This document shows, in pieces, positions 43,199 through 51,823 of a stretch of 64,000 nt of DNA (its first letter is position 1; the number at the start of each line of letters is the position of its first letter). Origin of the DNA: Streptomyces sp. TS71-3 (GTDB taxonomy: Bacteria; Actinomycetota; Actinomycetes; Streptomycetales; Streptomycetaceae). The stretch lies in NCBI RefSeq assembly GCF_018327685.1, contig NZ_BNEL01000001.1:248001-312000 (forward strand). Direction: 5' to 3'. The notes beneath the pieces are model-generated. The model saw only the letters and a program-made list of their open reading frames with translations. It was not told the DNA's origin and made no database searches. A program made the translations under genes and the position numbers.

Positions 43199-43878
43199 GA
43201 GACCCGCCCCGTCCGGAACCACGAGGCCGTGAGGCCGCCGAGGCCGTGAGGCCACGAGGCTGCCACCGAGGCCACGAGGCGGACCCGAACGACCCGCCGC
43301 CGACCGGCGCCCCAGCGCCCCGTGCGCCGCATCCCGTGCCCCGCACCCCGCGCGCCGCATACGGCCGCGCCCCAGACCCCCGACGCCGACGTGCGGCCCC
43401 CGAGGCCCCCGGCATCGCCGCGCGAATCCGATTCCCCGACGCCCGTGCGCGAACCTGAGACTCCCTGGCTCAGAGTGACTCCGCAGCTCAGCGTGACCCC
43501 GCCCGGTGCGTGACCCCGCCCGCGCGCGACCCCCCAGACCCCCGACTCCCAGACCCCCGCCCCCCAGACCCCCGACGTCCAGCCGCCGACCCGAGACCAT
43601 CCGCCTCGCCTCCGCGTGCGCGCGACCCTCCCGGCCGGCGTGAGCGCGGGCCGGGGCCGCGGGCCCGAAACCGCCGCGAACTCGGCGGACCCGGAGACCC
43701 ACGCCCGCGATCGGCGCCCGGCAATGGGCTGGACACCGGCCCCGGCGAGGCCGACACTTTGTATACAAAGTGTCGTGACCTCCGATGACTCGCAGCCAAC
43801 TTCCGTGCACCGCACGTACCATGACCGGACATCGGCAGCCTGCACTCTGGAGAGATGCACTGCAAGTAAGGGGATCGC
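43199..43878. other. Repeat-rich gap upstream of aldehyde dehydrogenase
   Basis: No gene is supported in these 680 bases. 43221-43285 repeats GAGGCC(G/A)(T/C)GAG words. 43525-43590 repeats CAGACCCCCGAC. The last part holds the 24-bp palindrome at 43752 and the ribosome site AAGGGG of the dehydrogenase gene. Confidence 0.55.
43752..43775. promoter_or_regulatory. Perfect 24-bp palindrome, GntR-type operator candidate
   Basis: CGACACTTTGTA and its exact complement form an uninterrupted palindrome with core TTGTATACAA, 104 bp before the aldehyde dehydrogenase ATG. The TGTATACA core is typical of FadR-subfamily GntR operators. No GntR gene is in the immediate neighbourhood. Confidence 0.7.
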
Positions 43879-45336
43879 ATGTCCTTCTTCACCGACCTGG
43901 CCCGCCAGTACATCGACGGGGAGTGGCGGGACGGCAGCGGCTCCTGGGACAACATCGACGTCAACCCGTACAACGGTGAGAAACTCGCGTCGATCACGAT
44001 AGCCACCACGGGCGAACTCGACCTCGCCTACCGCGCGGCGCAGCGGGCCCAGAAGGAGTGGGCCGCCACCAATCCGTACAGCCGCAGGCTGGTCTTCGAG
44101 CGGGCGCTGCGCACCATCGAGGACCACGAGGACGAGATCACCGCCGCCATCGTCACCGAGCTGGGCAGCACGCGGCTGGGCGCCTCCTACGAGGTGCACC
44201 TCGCCATGGAGTTCCTCCGCGAGGCGATCCACCTGCCGCTGCGCGCCGAGGGCCGGCTGATCAGCTCGCCCGTGGACGGCAAGGAGAACCGCGTCTACCG
44301 CGCCCCGGTCGGCGTGGTCGGTGTGATCACCCCCTTCAACTTCCCCTTCCTGCTCGCCGTCAAGTCCGTCGCGCCCGCGCTCTCGCTGGGCAACGCCGTG
44401 GTGCTCAAGCCGCACGAGGAGGCGCCGGTCACCGGCGGGGCACTGGTGGCCAAGGTCTTCGAGGACGCCGGGCTCCCCGGCGGCCTGCTGAACGTCGTGA
44501 TCACCGATGTCGCCGAGATCGGCGACGCCATGATCGAGCACCCCGTGCCCAAGGTGATCTCCTTCAGCGGCACCGAGACCGTCGGCCGGCACGTCGCCAC
44601 CGTCTGCGCCGCCCACTTCAAGCACGCCATCCTCGAACTCGGTGGCAACAGCGCCCTCACCGTCCTCGACGACGCCGACGTCGACTACGCCGTGGACGCC
44701 GCCGTCTACAGCCGGTACGTTCACCAGGGCCAGGTCTGCATGGCCGCGAACCGCATCCTGGTGCACCGCACGCTGGAGGAGGAGTTCACGGCGAAGTTCG
44801 TCGCCAAGGTCAGGGCGCTCAAGGCCGGCGACCCCGCCGAGCCGGACACCGCGATCGGCCCGGTCATCAACTCCGCCCAGGCGGACGCGGTCGCCGCCGT
44901 CGTCGCCCAGGCCACCGCCGAGGGCGCCACCGTGCTGGTGAACGGCAGGATCAGCGGCAACCTGGTCGAGCCCATCGTGCTCAGCGGCCTGCCCGCCGAC
45001 TCCCCGGTCATGAAGCGGGAGATCTTCGGCCCCGTGGCGCTGCTCGTCCCGTTCGAGGACGAGGAGGAGGCGGTGCGGCTGGTGAACGGCAACCCGTACG
45101 GCCTGAGCGGTGCCGTGCACACCTCCGACGTCGAGCGCGGGGTGAACTTCGCCCGGCGGATCGACACGGGCATGGTCCACGTCAACGACGGCACCATCCA
45201 GGACGAGCCGGCGGTGGCCTTCGGCGGCGAGCAGCACTCGGGCCTCGGGCGGCTCAACGGCGAGCAGATGGTGGAGGCGTTCACCACGCAGAAGTGGATC
45301 TCCGTGCAGCACGGGCGGAGCGCGTTCCCGTTCTGA
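43879..45336 (+). CDS. Aldehyde dehydrogenase (benzaldehyde/vanillin dehydrogenase-like)
   Basis: A 485-residue NAD(P)-dependent aldehyde dehydrogenase. Cofactor and active-site landmarks: VITPFNFPFLLAVKSVAPAL, ISFSGTETVGRHVA, catalytic Glu253 in LELGGNSALTV and Cys287 in HQGQVCMAANR, and a late EIFGPVALLVPF. The VCMA context and start (FFTDLARQYIDGEW) resemble aromatic aldehyde dehydrogenases. ATG follows AAGGGG. It likely oxidises an aldehyde from amino-acid or aromatic catabolism, under the upstream palindrome. Confidence 0.92.
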   Translation: MSFFTDLARQYIDGEWRDGSGSWDNIDVNPYNGEKLASITIATTGELDLAYRAAQRAQKEWAATNPYSRRLVFERALRTIEDHEDEITAAIVTELGSTRLGASYEVHLAMEFLREAIHLPLRAEGRLISSPVDGKENRVYRAPVGVVGVITPFNFPFLLAVKSVAPALSLGNAVVLKPHEEAPVTGGALVAKVFEDAGLPGGLLNVVITDVAEIGDAMIEHPVPKVISFSGTETVGRHVATVCAAHFKHAILELGGNSALTVLDDADVDYAVDAAVYSRYVHQGQVCMAANRILVHRTLEEEFTAKFVAKVRALKAGDPAEPDTAIGPVINSAQADAVAAVVAQATAEGATVLVNGRISGNLVEPIVLSGLPADSPVMKREIFGPVALLVPFEDEEEAVRLVNGNPYGLSGAVHTSDVERGVNFARRIDTGMVHVNDGTIQDEPAVAFGGEQHSGLGRLNGEQMVEAFTTQKWISVQHGRSAFPF

Positions 45337-45420
45337 GCGCGTTCCCGCCAGGGTGCGTGACGGGCCGGTGTCAAAGCGGCCCACCGGGGACCGGGCGGGG
45401 CCGCGCCCTAGTCTTGGTCC

Positions 45421-46041
45421 ATGTCAGCGATCCGCCTGCTCGTCCTCGCCGCGGTCCGCCAGCACGGCAGGGCGCACGGCTACCAGGTCTACAACGACCT
45501 GGAGTTCTGGGGCGCCCACGAGTGGTCGACCGCCAAGCCGGGATCGATCTACCACGCGCTCAAGCAGATGGCGAAGCAGGGACTGCTGCACGCGCACGAG
45601 GACGCCCCGTCCACCGCGGGCGGCCCGCGGCGCACCGAGTACGAGATGACGGAGCGCGGCACCGAGACGTATCTGGAGCTGCTGCGCGAGTCCCTGGTCG
45701 CGTACGACCAGCGTCCGGACGCCCTCTCCTCCGCCCTGGGCTGCATGGTCGACCTGCCGCGCCGGGAGGTACTGGACCTGCTCACGGAACGCGTCCGGCG
45801 CATGGAGGAGTGGCGCACCGCGGTCCTGGAGCACTACGTCCCCGAGGACGGCCCGCAGAAGCTGGGCCACCTGGGCGAGCTGATGGACTTCTGGGTCCAC
45901 TCGGCGGACACCGGCGCCGCGTGGACCCGGGGCCTGATCTCCCGCATCGAGGCCGGCGCCTACACGTTCGCGGAAGAGGGCGAGCCGTTCGTCGGCGTCC
46001 TGGCGGAGGGCCAGAAGAACCCGTACGCGACGGGGACGTGA
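45421..46041 (+). CDS. PadR-family regulator
   Basis: A 206-residue PadR protein. The winged helix is SAIRLLVLAAVRQHGRAHGY then PGSIYHALKQMAKQGLLHAH and RTEYEMTERGTETYLELL, followed by the C-terminal Vir_act_alpha-type helices (LLTERVRRMEEWRTAVLEHY). It follows the dehydrogenase gene by 85 bp on the same strand. Such proteins repress transporters or detoxification genes in response to phenolics, which suits the neighbouring aromatic-type dehydrogenase. Confidence 0.88.
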   Translation: MSAIRLLVLAAVRQHGRAHGYQVYNDLEFWGAHEWSTAKPGSIYHALKQMAKQGLLHAHEDAPSTAGGPRRTEYEMTERGTETYLELLRESLVAYDQRPDALSSALGCMVDLPRREVLDLLTERVRRMEEWRTAVLEHYVPEDGPQKLGHLGELMDFWVHSADTGAAWTRGLISRIEAGAYTFAEEGEPFVGVLAEGQKNPYATGT

Positions 46042-46128
46042 GGACGTCCCTGATGATCCGCGGCTCCGCCGGGGCCCAAGGGGCGCGGGTCTGTGTTGAT
46101 TTCCGGCTCCGCCGCGTGGGCGCAGACA

Positions 46129-46505
46129 ACCACGGCGGACCGAGAGTCGACCGACGACCGCAAGGGGCGAGATAAGGGGCGCGGGGAACTGCGCGAGAAC
46201 CACGATGGACCGGCAGCGACCGACGACCGCAAGGGGCTGGCCCCGATAGGGGCGCGGGGAACTGCGCGAACAACCACGGCGGACCGGCAGCCAACCGACC
46301 ACCGCAAGGGGCTGGCCCCGATAGGGGCGCGGGGAACTGCGCGAACAACCACGGCGGACCGGCAGCGAACCGACGACCGCAAGGGGCTGGCCCCGATAGG
46401 GGCGCGGGGAACTGCGCGAACAACCACGGCGGACCGGCAGCCAACCGACCACCGCAAGGGGCTGGGCGCGATAGGGGCGCGGGGAACGGCGCAAGAAAAG
46501 GCAGG
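46129..46505. repeat. Minisatellite of 75-bp units
   Basis: Units starting GGGGCTGGCCCCGATAGGGG begin at 46233, 46308, 46383 and 46458, exactly 75 bp apart, preceded by a 69-bp partial unit at 46164 and another partial before it. Each unit contains one copy of the dispersed GGGGCGCGGGGAACTGCGC element. The GACGACCGCAA and GACCACCGCAA variants alternate. Located between the PadR gene and the convergent decarboxylase gene. Confidence 0.95.
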
Positions 46506-46529
46506 CGCGGGGGCCGACCACCGCCCCCC

Positions 46530-47945
46530 TCAGTGGTGGAACGACGTCGCCTTCGCCCGGTCATGCGTCAGCGGATGCGGCTGCGTCCGCAACTGCGGCA
46601 GCAGCGTCCCCAGATGATCCACGAAGAGATCCGCCAGCTCGGTGGAGAACCCGTTGCGGCACACGATGCGCAGGACCGCCAGGTCCTCGCGGTGCGGCGG
46701 GAACACATACGCCGGCACCAGCCAGCCATGCTCCCGCAGCCGCCGCGACACGTCGAAGACGTCGTACGCCGTCACCTCGGGCAGGGTCGTGAACGCGAAG
46801 ACCGGCAGCTCGTCGCCGCGGGTCAGCATCCGGAAGTCGCCCAGCGCCTCGATCCGGTCGGCGAGCGAGACGGCCACGCTCCGCGCGGTCTGCTGGACCA
46901 GCCGGTAGCCCTCCCAGCCCAGCCGCAGGAACGTGTAGTACTGCCCCACCACCTGCGCGCCCGGCCGGGAGAAGTTCAGCGCGAACGTGGGCATCTCGCC
47001 GCCCAGGTAGTTGACCCGGAAGACCAGGTCCTCGGGCAGGTCCTCCGCCGACCGCCACAGCGCCCACCCCAGGCCCGGGTAGACGAGGCCGTACTTGTGC
47101 CCGGAGGTGTTGATCGACGCCACCCTGGGCAGCCGGAAGTCCCAGACCAGGTCCTCGTCGAGGAAGGGCGCGATCATGGCGCCCGAGGCGCCGTCGACGT
47201 GCACCGGGATGTCCAGTCCCGTGCGCTCCTGGAGGTCGTCCAGGACGGCGCACAGCTCCTCCACCGGTTCGTAGGAGCCGTCGAAGGTCGACCCCAGGAT
47301 GGCGACCACCCCGATGGTGTTCTCGTCGCACAGCTCGGCGGCGGCCACCGGGTCGAGGTGGAAGCGGTCGCCCTCCATGGGCACCTGCCGCGCCTCCACC
47401 TCCCAGAAGTTGCAGAACTTCTCCCAGCAGACCTGCGCGTTGACGCCCATCACCAGGTTCGGCCGGCCGCCGGCCGCCGTCCCCGCCCGGTCACGGCGGT
47501 GCGTCCACCTCCGTTTGAACGCGAGCCCGGCGAGCATGCAGGCCTCGCTCGACCCCGTCGTCGAGCAGCCCACCGCGGCCGCCGGGTCCGGCGCGTGCCA
47601 GAGCCGGGCGAGCATGGCGACGCAGCGCTGCTCCAGCTCCGCCGTCCGGGGGTACTCGTCCTTGTCGATCATGTTCTTGTCCTGGCACTCCTGCATCAGC
47701 AGGCTGGCCTGCGGCTCCATCCAGGTGGTGACGAAGGTGGCCAGGTTGAGGCGGGAGTTGCCGTCGAGCATCAGCTCGTCGTGGACGAGGCGGTACGCGG
47801 TGATGGGAGGCAGCGGGGCGTCCGGGAGGCGATGCTTGGGCGGTGCCTCCGTCATCCCGCCGACCGGGTTGGCCTCCCCGTGGAACGGGTTGACCAGCAC
47901 GGGGCGGTGCGCCTCGGCGTGCTGGGGTGCGCGGTGCAGCGGCAT
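46530..47945 (-). CDS. gadB: Glutamate decarboxylase
   Basis: A 471-residue PLP-dependent decarboxylase converting glutamate to GABA with proton use. N-terminal PPITAYRLVHDELMLDGNSR and TTWMEPQASLLMQECQDKNM match the GadA/GadB family. The PLP pocket includes GCSTTGSSEACMLAGLAFKR, the His/Asp VHVDGASGAMIAPF, and the Schiff-base Lys in SINTSGHKYGLVYPG. Full length. ATG 47945 follows GAGGAGG. No glutamate/GABA antiporter gene is adjacent. Confidence 0.94.
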   Translation of the reverse strand: MPLHRAPQHAEAHRPVLVNPFHGEANPVGGMTEAPPKHRLPDAPLPPITAYRLVHDELMLDGNSRLNLATFVTTWMEPQASLLMQECQDKNMIDKDEYPRTAELEQRCVAMLARLWHAPDPAAAVGCSTTGSSEACMLAGLAFKRRWTHRRDRAGTAAGGRPNLVMGVNAQVCWEKFCNFWEVEARQVPMEGDRFHLDPVAAAELCDENTIGVVAILGSTFDGSYEPVEELCAVLDDLQERTGLDIPVHVDGASGAMIAPFLDEDLVWDFRLPRVASINTSGHKYGLVYPGLGWALWRSAEDLPEDLVFRVNYLGGEMPTFALNFSRPGAQVVGQYYTFLRLGWEGYRLVQQTARSVAVSLADRIEALGDFRMLTRGDELPVFAFTTLPEVTAYDVFDVSRRLREHGWLVPAYVFPPHREDLAVLRIVCRNGFSTELADLFVDHLGTLLPQLRTQPHPLTHDRAKATSFHH

Positions 47946-48060
47946 CGGGGGCCTCCTCGCCCGGCGCGGGGCCTGTCGGTCCTCTCGACGTGAGAATACG
48001 GACGATTCCGGCCCTCCGCCCGCCGAGCACGCACCTGGCCGGGGCACGGGGGAGGGTCCC

Positions 48061-48130
48061 GCGACGGGTGACGGGTGACGGGTGACGGGCGAGGGGCGAG
48101 GGGCGACGGGCGAGGGGCGACGGGCGACGG
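48061..48130. repeat. 7-bp tandem repeat, ten units
   Basis: Ten heptamers of GGGTGAC or GGGCGAG/GGGCGAC type in perfect phase, between the decarboxylase gene start and the tipA promoter. Length changes here would alter spacing to the promoter. Confidence 0.9.
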
Positions 48131-48186
48131 CGCGCGGCCCGGAGCACCGCGGAGGGGGCCGCGGGAAAGCCGGACCGCTCGCCGGC

Positions 48187-48217
48187 TTGCACCTCACGCG
48201 GCGTGAGGCGGCAGCCT
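48187..48217 (+). promoter_or_regulatory. tipA promoter with MerR-type operator
   Basis: TTGCAC (48187-48192) and CAGCCT (48212-48217) are separated by 19 bases, the stretched spacing of MerR-family promoters. The spacer holds the 17-bp palindrome CCTCACGC-G-GCGTGAGG (48192-48208). It closely resembles the known thiostrepton-inducible tipA promoter of S. lividans, which TipA activates by untwisting. Confidence 0.88.
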
Positions 48218-48246
48218 GGAGCGCGTACCGAAGGAAGGCGGAGGTC

Positions 48247-49032
48247 ATGAACGCAACGGGAGGGCACGGGACCGGCGGGTACTCCGTCGGCCAGGTCGCG
48301 TCCTTCGCCGGGGTCACGGTGCGGACGCTGCACCACTACGACGAGATCGGGCTGCTGGTGCCCGGTGGCCGCAGTACCGCCGGCCACCGCCGGTACGGCG
48401 ACGCCGATCTCGACAGGTTGCAGCAGATCCTCTTCTACCGGCAGCTCGGCTTCCCGCTCGACGAGGTCGCGGCGCTGCTCGACGACCCCGACGCGGACCC
48501 GTACGACCACCTGCGACGCCAGCACCGGCTGCTCACCGGCCGGATCGAGCGGCTGACGGAGATGGCCGCCGCCATCGCACAGGCCATGGAGGCACGGAAG
48601 ATGGGCATCAACCTCACCCCCGAGGAGAAGTTCGAGGTCTTCGGCGACTTCGACCCCGACGAGCACGCGGACGAGGTGCACGAGCGCTGGGGCGGTACGG
48701 AGGCGTACCGCGAGTCCCAGCGCAAGGCCGCCTCGTACACCAAGGAGGACTGGAAACGGATCACCGCCGAAGCGGACGCGATCGGCGACCGCTTCGTCGC
48801 GGCCATGGAGTCCGGCATCGCGCCGGAGTCCGATACGGCGATGGACATCGCGGAGGACCACCGGCAGGCCATCAGCCGGAACCACTACGCGTGCGACCAC
48901 CGGTTCCACGCCTGCCTCGGCGAGATGTACGTCGAGGACCGGCGCTTCACCGACAACATCGACAAGAGGAAGCCGGGCCTGGCCGCGTACATGCGGGCGG
49001 CGATCGTGGCGAACGCCGCACGGCACGGCTAA
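48247..49032 (+). CDS. tipA: TipA, thiopeptide-sensing MerR-family regulator
   Basis: A 261-residue protein (TipAL form). The N-terminal MerR HTH reads YSVGQVASFAGVTVRTLHHY then DEIGLLVPGGRSTAGHRRYG, with a coiled-coil linker to about residue 115. The C-terminal TipAS drug-binding domain begins MGINLTPEEKFEVFGDFDPD and contains the conserved Cys in NHYACDHRFHACLGEMYV that can bond thiopeptides. A second ribosome site (GGAGG, 48588-48592) precedes ATG 48601, so the short TipAS form can be made alone. Self-activating via the palindromic promoter just upstream. Confidence 0.93.
   Translation: MNATGGHGTGGYSVGQVASFAGVTVRTLHHYDEIGLLVPGGRSTAGHRRYGDADLDRLQQILFYRQLGFPLDEVAALLDDPDADPYDHLRRQHRLLTGRIERLTEMAAAIAQAMEARKMGINLTPEEKFEVFGDFDPDEHADEVHERWGGTEAYRESQRKAASYTKEDWKRITAEADAIGDRFVAAMESGIAPESDTAMDIAEDHRQAISRNHYACDHRFHACLGEMYVEDRRFTDNIDKRKPGLAAYMRAAIVANAARHG
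48601..49032 (+). CDS. tipA: TipAS, internal in-frame product of tipA
   Basis: The internal ATG 48601, eight bases after GGAGG, opens a 143-residue product identical to the antibiotic-binding half of TipA. In S. lividans TipAS is made in excess from the same transcript and sequesters thiopeptides. The sequence keeps the ribosome site, so the same arrangement is inferred. Confidence 0.7.
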   Translation: MGINLTPEEKFEVFGDFDPDEHADEVHERWGGTEAYRESQRKAASYTKEDWKRITAEADAIGDRFVAAMESGIAPESDTAMDIAEDHRQAISRNHYACDHRFHACLGEMYVEDRRFTDNIDKRKPGLAAYMRAAIVANAARHG

Positions 49033-49120
49033 GCGGGCAAGGCTAGCCCCGCACGGCTAGCCCCGCACGGCCGGGACCGCACAGCCGGGCCGGCCCACCA
49101 GGACGCCGGCCCAGCCAGGA

Positions 49121-49162
49121 CGGGGCGCACCCCCGGCCCGGTGAAGGCCAGGGTGCGCCCCG
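49121..49162. terminator. Terminator hairpin between tipA and MFS genes
   Basis: CGGGGCGCACCC and its exact complement are separated by 18 bases in the gap between convergent genes. No long T-run, but very GC-rich stems without T tails commonly terminate in Streptomyces. Confidence 0.5.
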
Positions 49163-49285
49163 TTCCGAGGCCCGCGGCGGCGGGAGGGGCCGTCCCTTGC
49201 CGCTCCCGCCGCCGCGGGCCCCTGCGCCGGCCCGAGCGCGCTCCCTCCGCCGGGGGAGCGACGCGCCTGGCCGGGGTGGCCCGGA

Positions 49286-51628
49286 CTACCAGGCGCCGTA
49301 GCCGAGTTCGATGTCGTGGTCGTCGACGGTGCGCCCGGTGACCGTCAGCGCGCTGCTGGCCGGCGGGTATCCGGCCGCCGTCAGGGTGTACGCCCCGCTG
49401 TCCAGGTCGGAGAAGGCGTACGCGCCGTCCGTCCCGGTGATCGTCGTACCGACCACGTTGCCGGCGGCGTCCGCCAGCGTCACCCGGGCGCCGCCCAGCG
49501 GGGCGCCCGCGCCGTGCACCGTGCCGCGCAGGTACGCCCCGGGCTGGAGCTCGACCTCGATCCGGGTGGTGCCGGTGCCGCTGATCTCGACGGGCCGGGC
49601 CAGCGGGCGGTGCTTGTCGGAGTTGACCGCGAGGGTCACCGTCCCCGGCGCCAGGCCGGCGATGCCGAACTCGCCCAGCACGTCGGTCTCGCCGGTGGCC
49701 AGCACGTCACCGCGCGCGTCGGCCACGATGACCACGGCCCCGCCGACCGGGGACCCGCTCTCCGCGGACCGCACCTCGCCCGCCAGGCCGCTCGTGCCGC
49801 TCATCAGGACGTCGAGGGTGACCGGCGCGTCGGCGACGACGACCGTGGTGGCCTGCGGCTGGTAGCCGTCGGCGGAGGCGATCAGCACGTACGAACCGGG
49901 CCCGGGGGCGTCCAGGCCGTAGGAGCCGCCGGCGTGCGTCACCGCCCGGCCGAGCTGGCGCCCGGTGAGCGAGATCAGCGTCACGGCCGCCCCGCGCACG
50001 GGCGTGCTCTCCGCGCTGCGGACGCGCCCGCCGACCCGGATCCCGGCGGCACCGGCACCGGCACCGGCGACGCCGTTCATGGCGGCGGCGAGCGGCTCCG
50101 CGGGCAGCGGGGCAAGCTCCGAGGCCACGGAGGCGGCGGGTACCGCGGCGCCGTCCGGGACGGCGGACGGGACCGCCGACGCGGGCGCGGGGGCCTGGGC
50201 CGGTGCGGCGGCCCGGCGGTGGCGCGGGATGAACGAGGCCAGCGCGGCGGCCAGCACCGCGGCACCGGCACCGATGGCCAGGACCGTGCGGAAGCCGTCC
50301 TGCGACGGCAGCGCGATGCCGCCGAAAGCGGTGGTCATCTGGGCCAGGATGACGCCCGCGATGGCGCTGGCGCTCGACGTTCCGATGGACCGCATCAGGG
50401 TGTTGAGGCTGTTCGCGGCGCCCGTCTCGGACGCCGGCACGGCACCCATGATCAGCGAGGGCATGGCGCCGTAGGTGAAGCCGATGCCGCCGCCGATGAC
50501 GCAGGAGACCAGCACCATCTGCCAGACCTCGTCCATCAGGACGATGTTCAGGCCGTAGCCGGCGGCCACGATCAGCGCGCCGACGATCAGGGTGACCTTC
50601 GGGCCCTTCGCCTTCGACAGGGCGGCGGAGACCGGCGCCAGGGCCAGCATCACCAGGCCGGACGGCGCCATGACCAGGCCCGCGGAGAGCAGGGACTGGC
50701 CCAGGCCGTAGCCGGTGGCCTTCGGCATCTGGAGGAGCTGCGGAAGGACCAGCGACATCGCGAACATCGCGAAGCCCAGAGCGATCGAGGCCAGGTTGGT
50801 GAACAGCACCTGGCGGCGGGCGGTGGTGCGCAGGTCGACCAGCGGATCCCTGGTGCGCAGCTCGAAGACGCCCCACACCAGCAGCACGATGACGGCCGCC
50901 CCGAACAGGCCGAGGGTGGTCGCGCTGCCCCAGCCCCAGTCGGCGCCCTTGGAGATCCCCAGCAGCAGGCAGACCAGACCCGCCGCCATCCCGATCGCGC
51001 CGAGCAGGTCGAAGCGCCCGCCGGTGCGCACCTTGGACTCGGGTACGAGGGCCACGACCAGCACGGTCGCGACGGCGCCCAGGCCGCCGGACGCCCAGAA
51101 CAGCACGTGCCAGTCGAAGTGCTCGGCGATGAGCGCGGCGGCGGGCAGGCCGAGCGCGCCGCCGACGCCGAGGGAGGCGCTCATCACGGCGGTGGCGGAG
51201 CCGAGGCGCTCGGCGGGGAGCTCGTCGCGCATGATGCTGATGCCGAGCGGGATCACACCGGCCGCCAGGCCCTGCAGGGCCCGCCCGACGATCATCGGGC
51301 CCAGCGTGTCGCTGAGCCCGGCGATGACCGAGCCGCCCACCAGCACCACCAGGCTGATCAGCAGCATCAGCCGCTTGCCGAACATGTCGCCGAGGCGCCC
51401 CATCATCGGGGTGGCGACGGCGGCGGCCAGCAGGGTGGCCGTGACGGCCCAGGCGGTGTCCGACGCGGGGGCGTTCAGGAGGTGGGGCAGCGCCGGGACG
51501 ATGGGTATGACCAGCGTCTGCATCGTCGCGACGACGATCCCGCCGAAGGCCAGGACCGGCACGACGGCGCTCGCCCGCGGTGCCGGGGACGCCCCCTCGT
51601 CGGGAACTCTGGGAAGGGCATCGGACAC
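49286..51628 (-). CDS. DHA2-type MFS exporter with C-terminal carboxypeptidase-regulatory-like domains
   Basis: A 780-residue fusion. Residues about 20-480 form a 14-TM drug exporter with motif A in GRLGDMFGKRLMLL and motif C-like GVGGALGLPAAALIA. After an Ala/Pro linker come three repeated beta-sandwich units of carboxypeptidase regulatory/CNA-B type: GRVRSAESTPVRGAAVTLIS, GEVRSAESGSPVGGAVVIVA and GTVHGAGAPLGGARVTLADA, each with a TD-x-x-G-x-Y/F-type follow-up. GTG 51628 follows GGAGG. It is divergent from a TetR repressor. The added domains are unusual for a transporter; their side of the membrane is uncertain. Confidence 0.9.
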   Translation of the reverse strand: MSDALPRVPDEGASPAPRASAVVPVLAFGGIVVATMQTLVIPIVPALPHLLNAPASDTAWAVTATLLAAAVATPMMGRLGDMFGKRLMLLISLVVLVGGSVIAGLSDTLGPMIVGRALQGLAAGVIPLGISIMRDELPAERLGSATAVMSASLGVGGALGLPAAALIAEHFDWHVLFWASGGLGAVATVLVVALVPESKVRTGGRFDLLGAIGMAAGLVCLLLGISKGADWGWGSATTLGLFGAAVIVLLVWGVFELRTRDPLVDLRTTARRQVLFTNLASIALGFAMFAMSLVLPQLLQMPKATGYGLGQSLLSAGLVMAPSGLVMLALAPVSAALSKAKGPKVTLIVGALIVAAGYGLNIVLMDEVWQMVLVSCVIGGGIGFTYGAMPSLIMGAVPASETGAANSLNTLMRSIGTSSASAIAGVILAQMTTAFGGIALPSQDGFRTVLAIGAGAAVLAAALASFIPRHRRAAAPAQAPAPASAVPSAVPDGAAVPAASVASELAPLPAEPLAAAMNGVAGAGAGAAGIRVGGRVRSAESTPVRGAAVTLISLTGRQLGRAVTHAGGSYGLDAPGPGSYVLIASADGYQPQATTVVVADAPVTLDVLMSGTSGLAGEVRSAESGSPVGGAVVIVADARGDVLATGETDVLGEFGIAGLAPGTVTLAVNSDKHRPLARPVEISGTGTTRIEVELQPGAYLRGTVHGAGAPLGGARVTLADAAGNVVGTTITGTDGAYAFSDLDSGAYTLTAAGYPPASSALTVTGRTVDDHDIELGYGAW

Positions 51629-51755
51629 GGTCGGCCTCCGTCGGGGGCAAGTCGGCTTGTCGGACACGGGATGTCCTGTCGGACATCGGGCTGTGCAGGT
51701 CTGCGGGTCGTCCGTGCGGGTGCTGCCGGGTCGTCCAGCGGCCGCCAGCCTCACA

Positions 51756-51792
51756 GAAAACGTTCCCGTTGCGCAAGTTTTCCCACTGGGAA
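51756..51792. promoter_or_regulatory. Operator candidates between MFS and TetR genes
   Basis: GAAAAC (51756-51761) pairs with GTTTTC (51777-51782), and overlapping it is the palindrome TTCCC-ACT-GGGAA (51780-51792), 32 bp before the TetR ATG. A TetR dimer could bind here and control both directions. Confidence 0.55.
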
Positions 51793-51823
51793 TTTCTACA
51801 CGGCTCCCGTATGCTCCGGCCTG

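Noticed and set aside
46129..46505. CRISPR array
   Set aside because: Units are 75-bp near-identical tandem copies with no variable spacers and no cas genes nearby.
48061..48130. CRISPR or coding repeat
   Set aside because: Seven-bp units in direct tandem are a microsatellite; no gene on either strand uses it.
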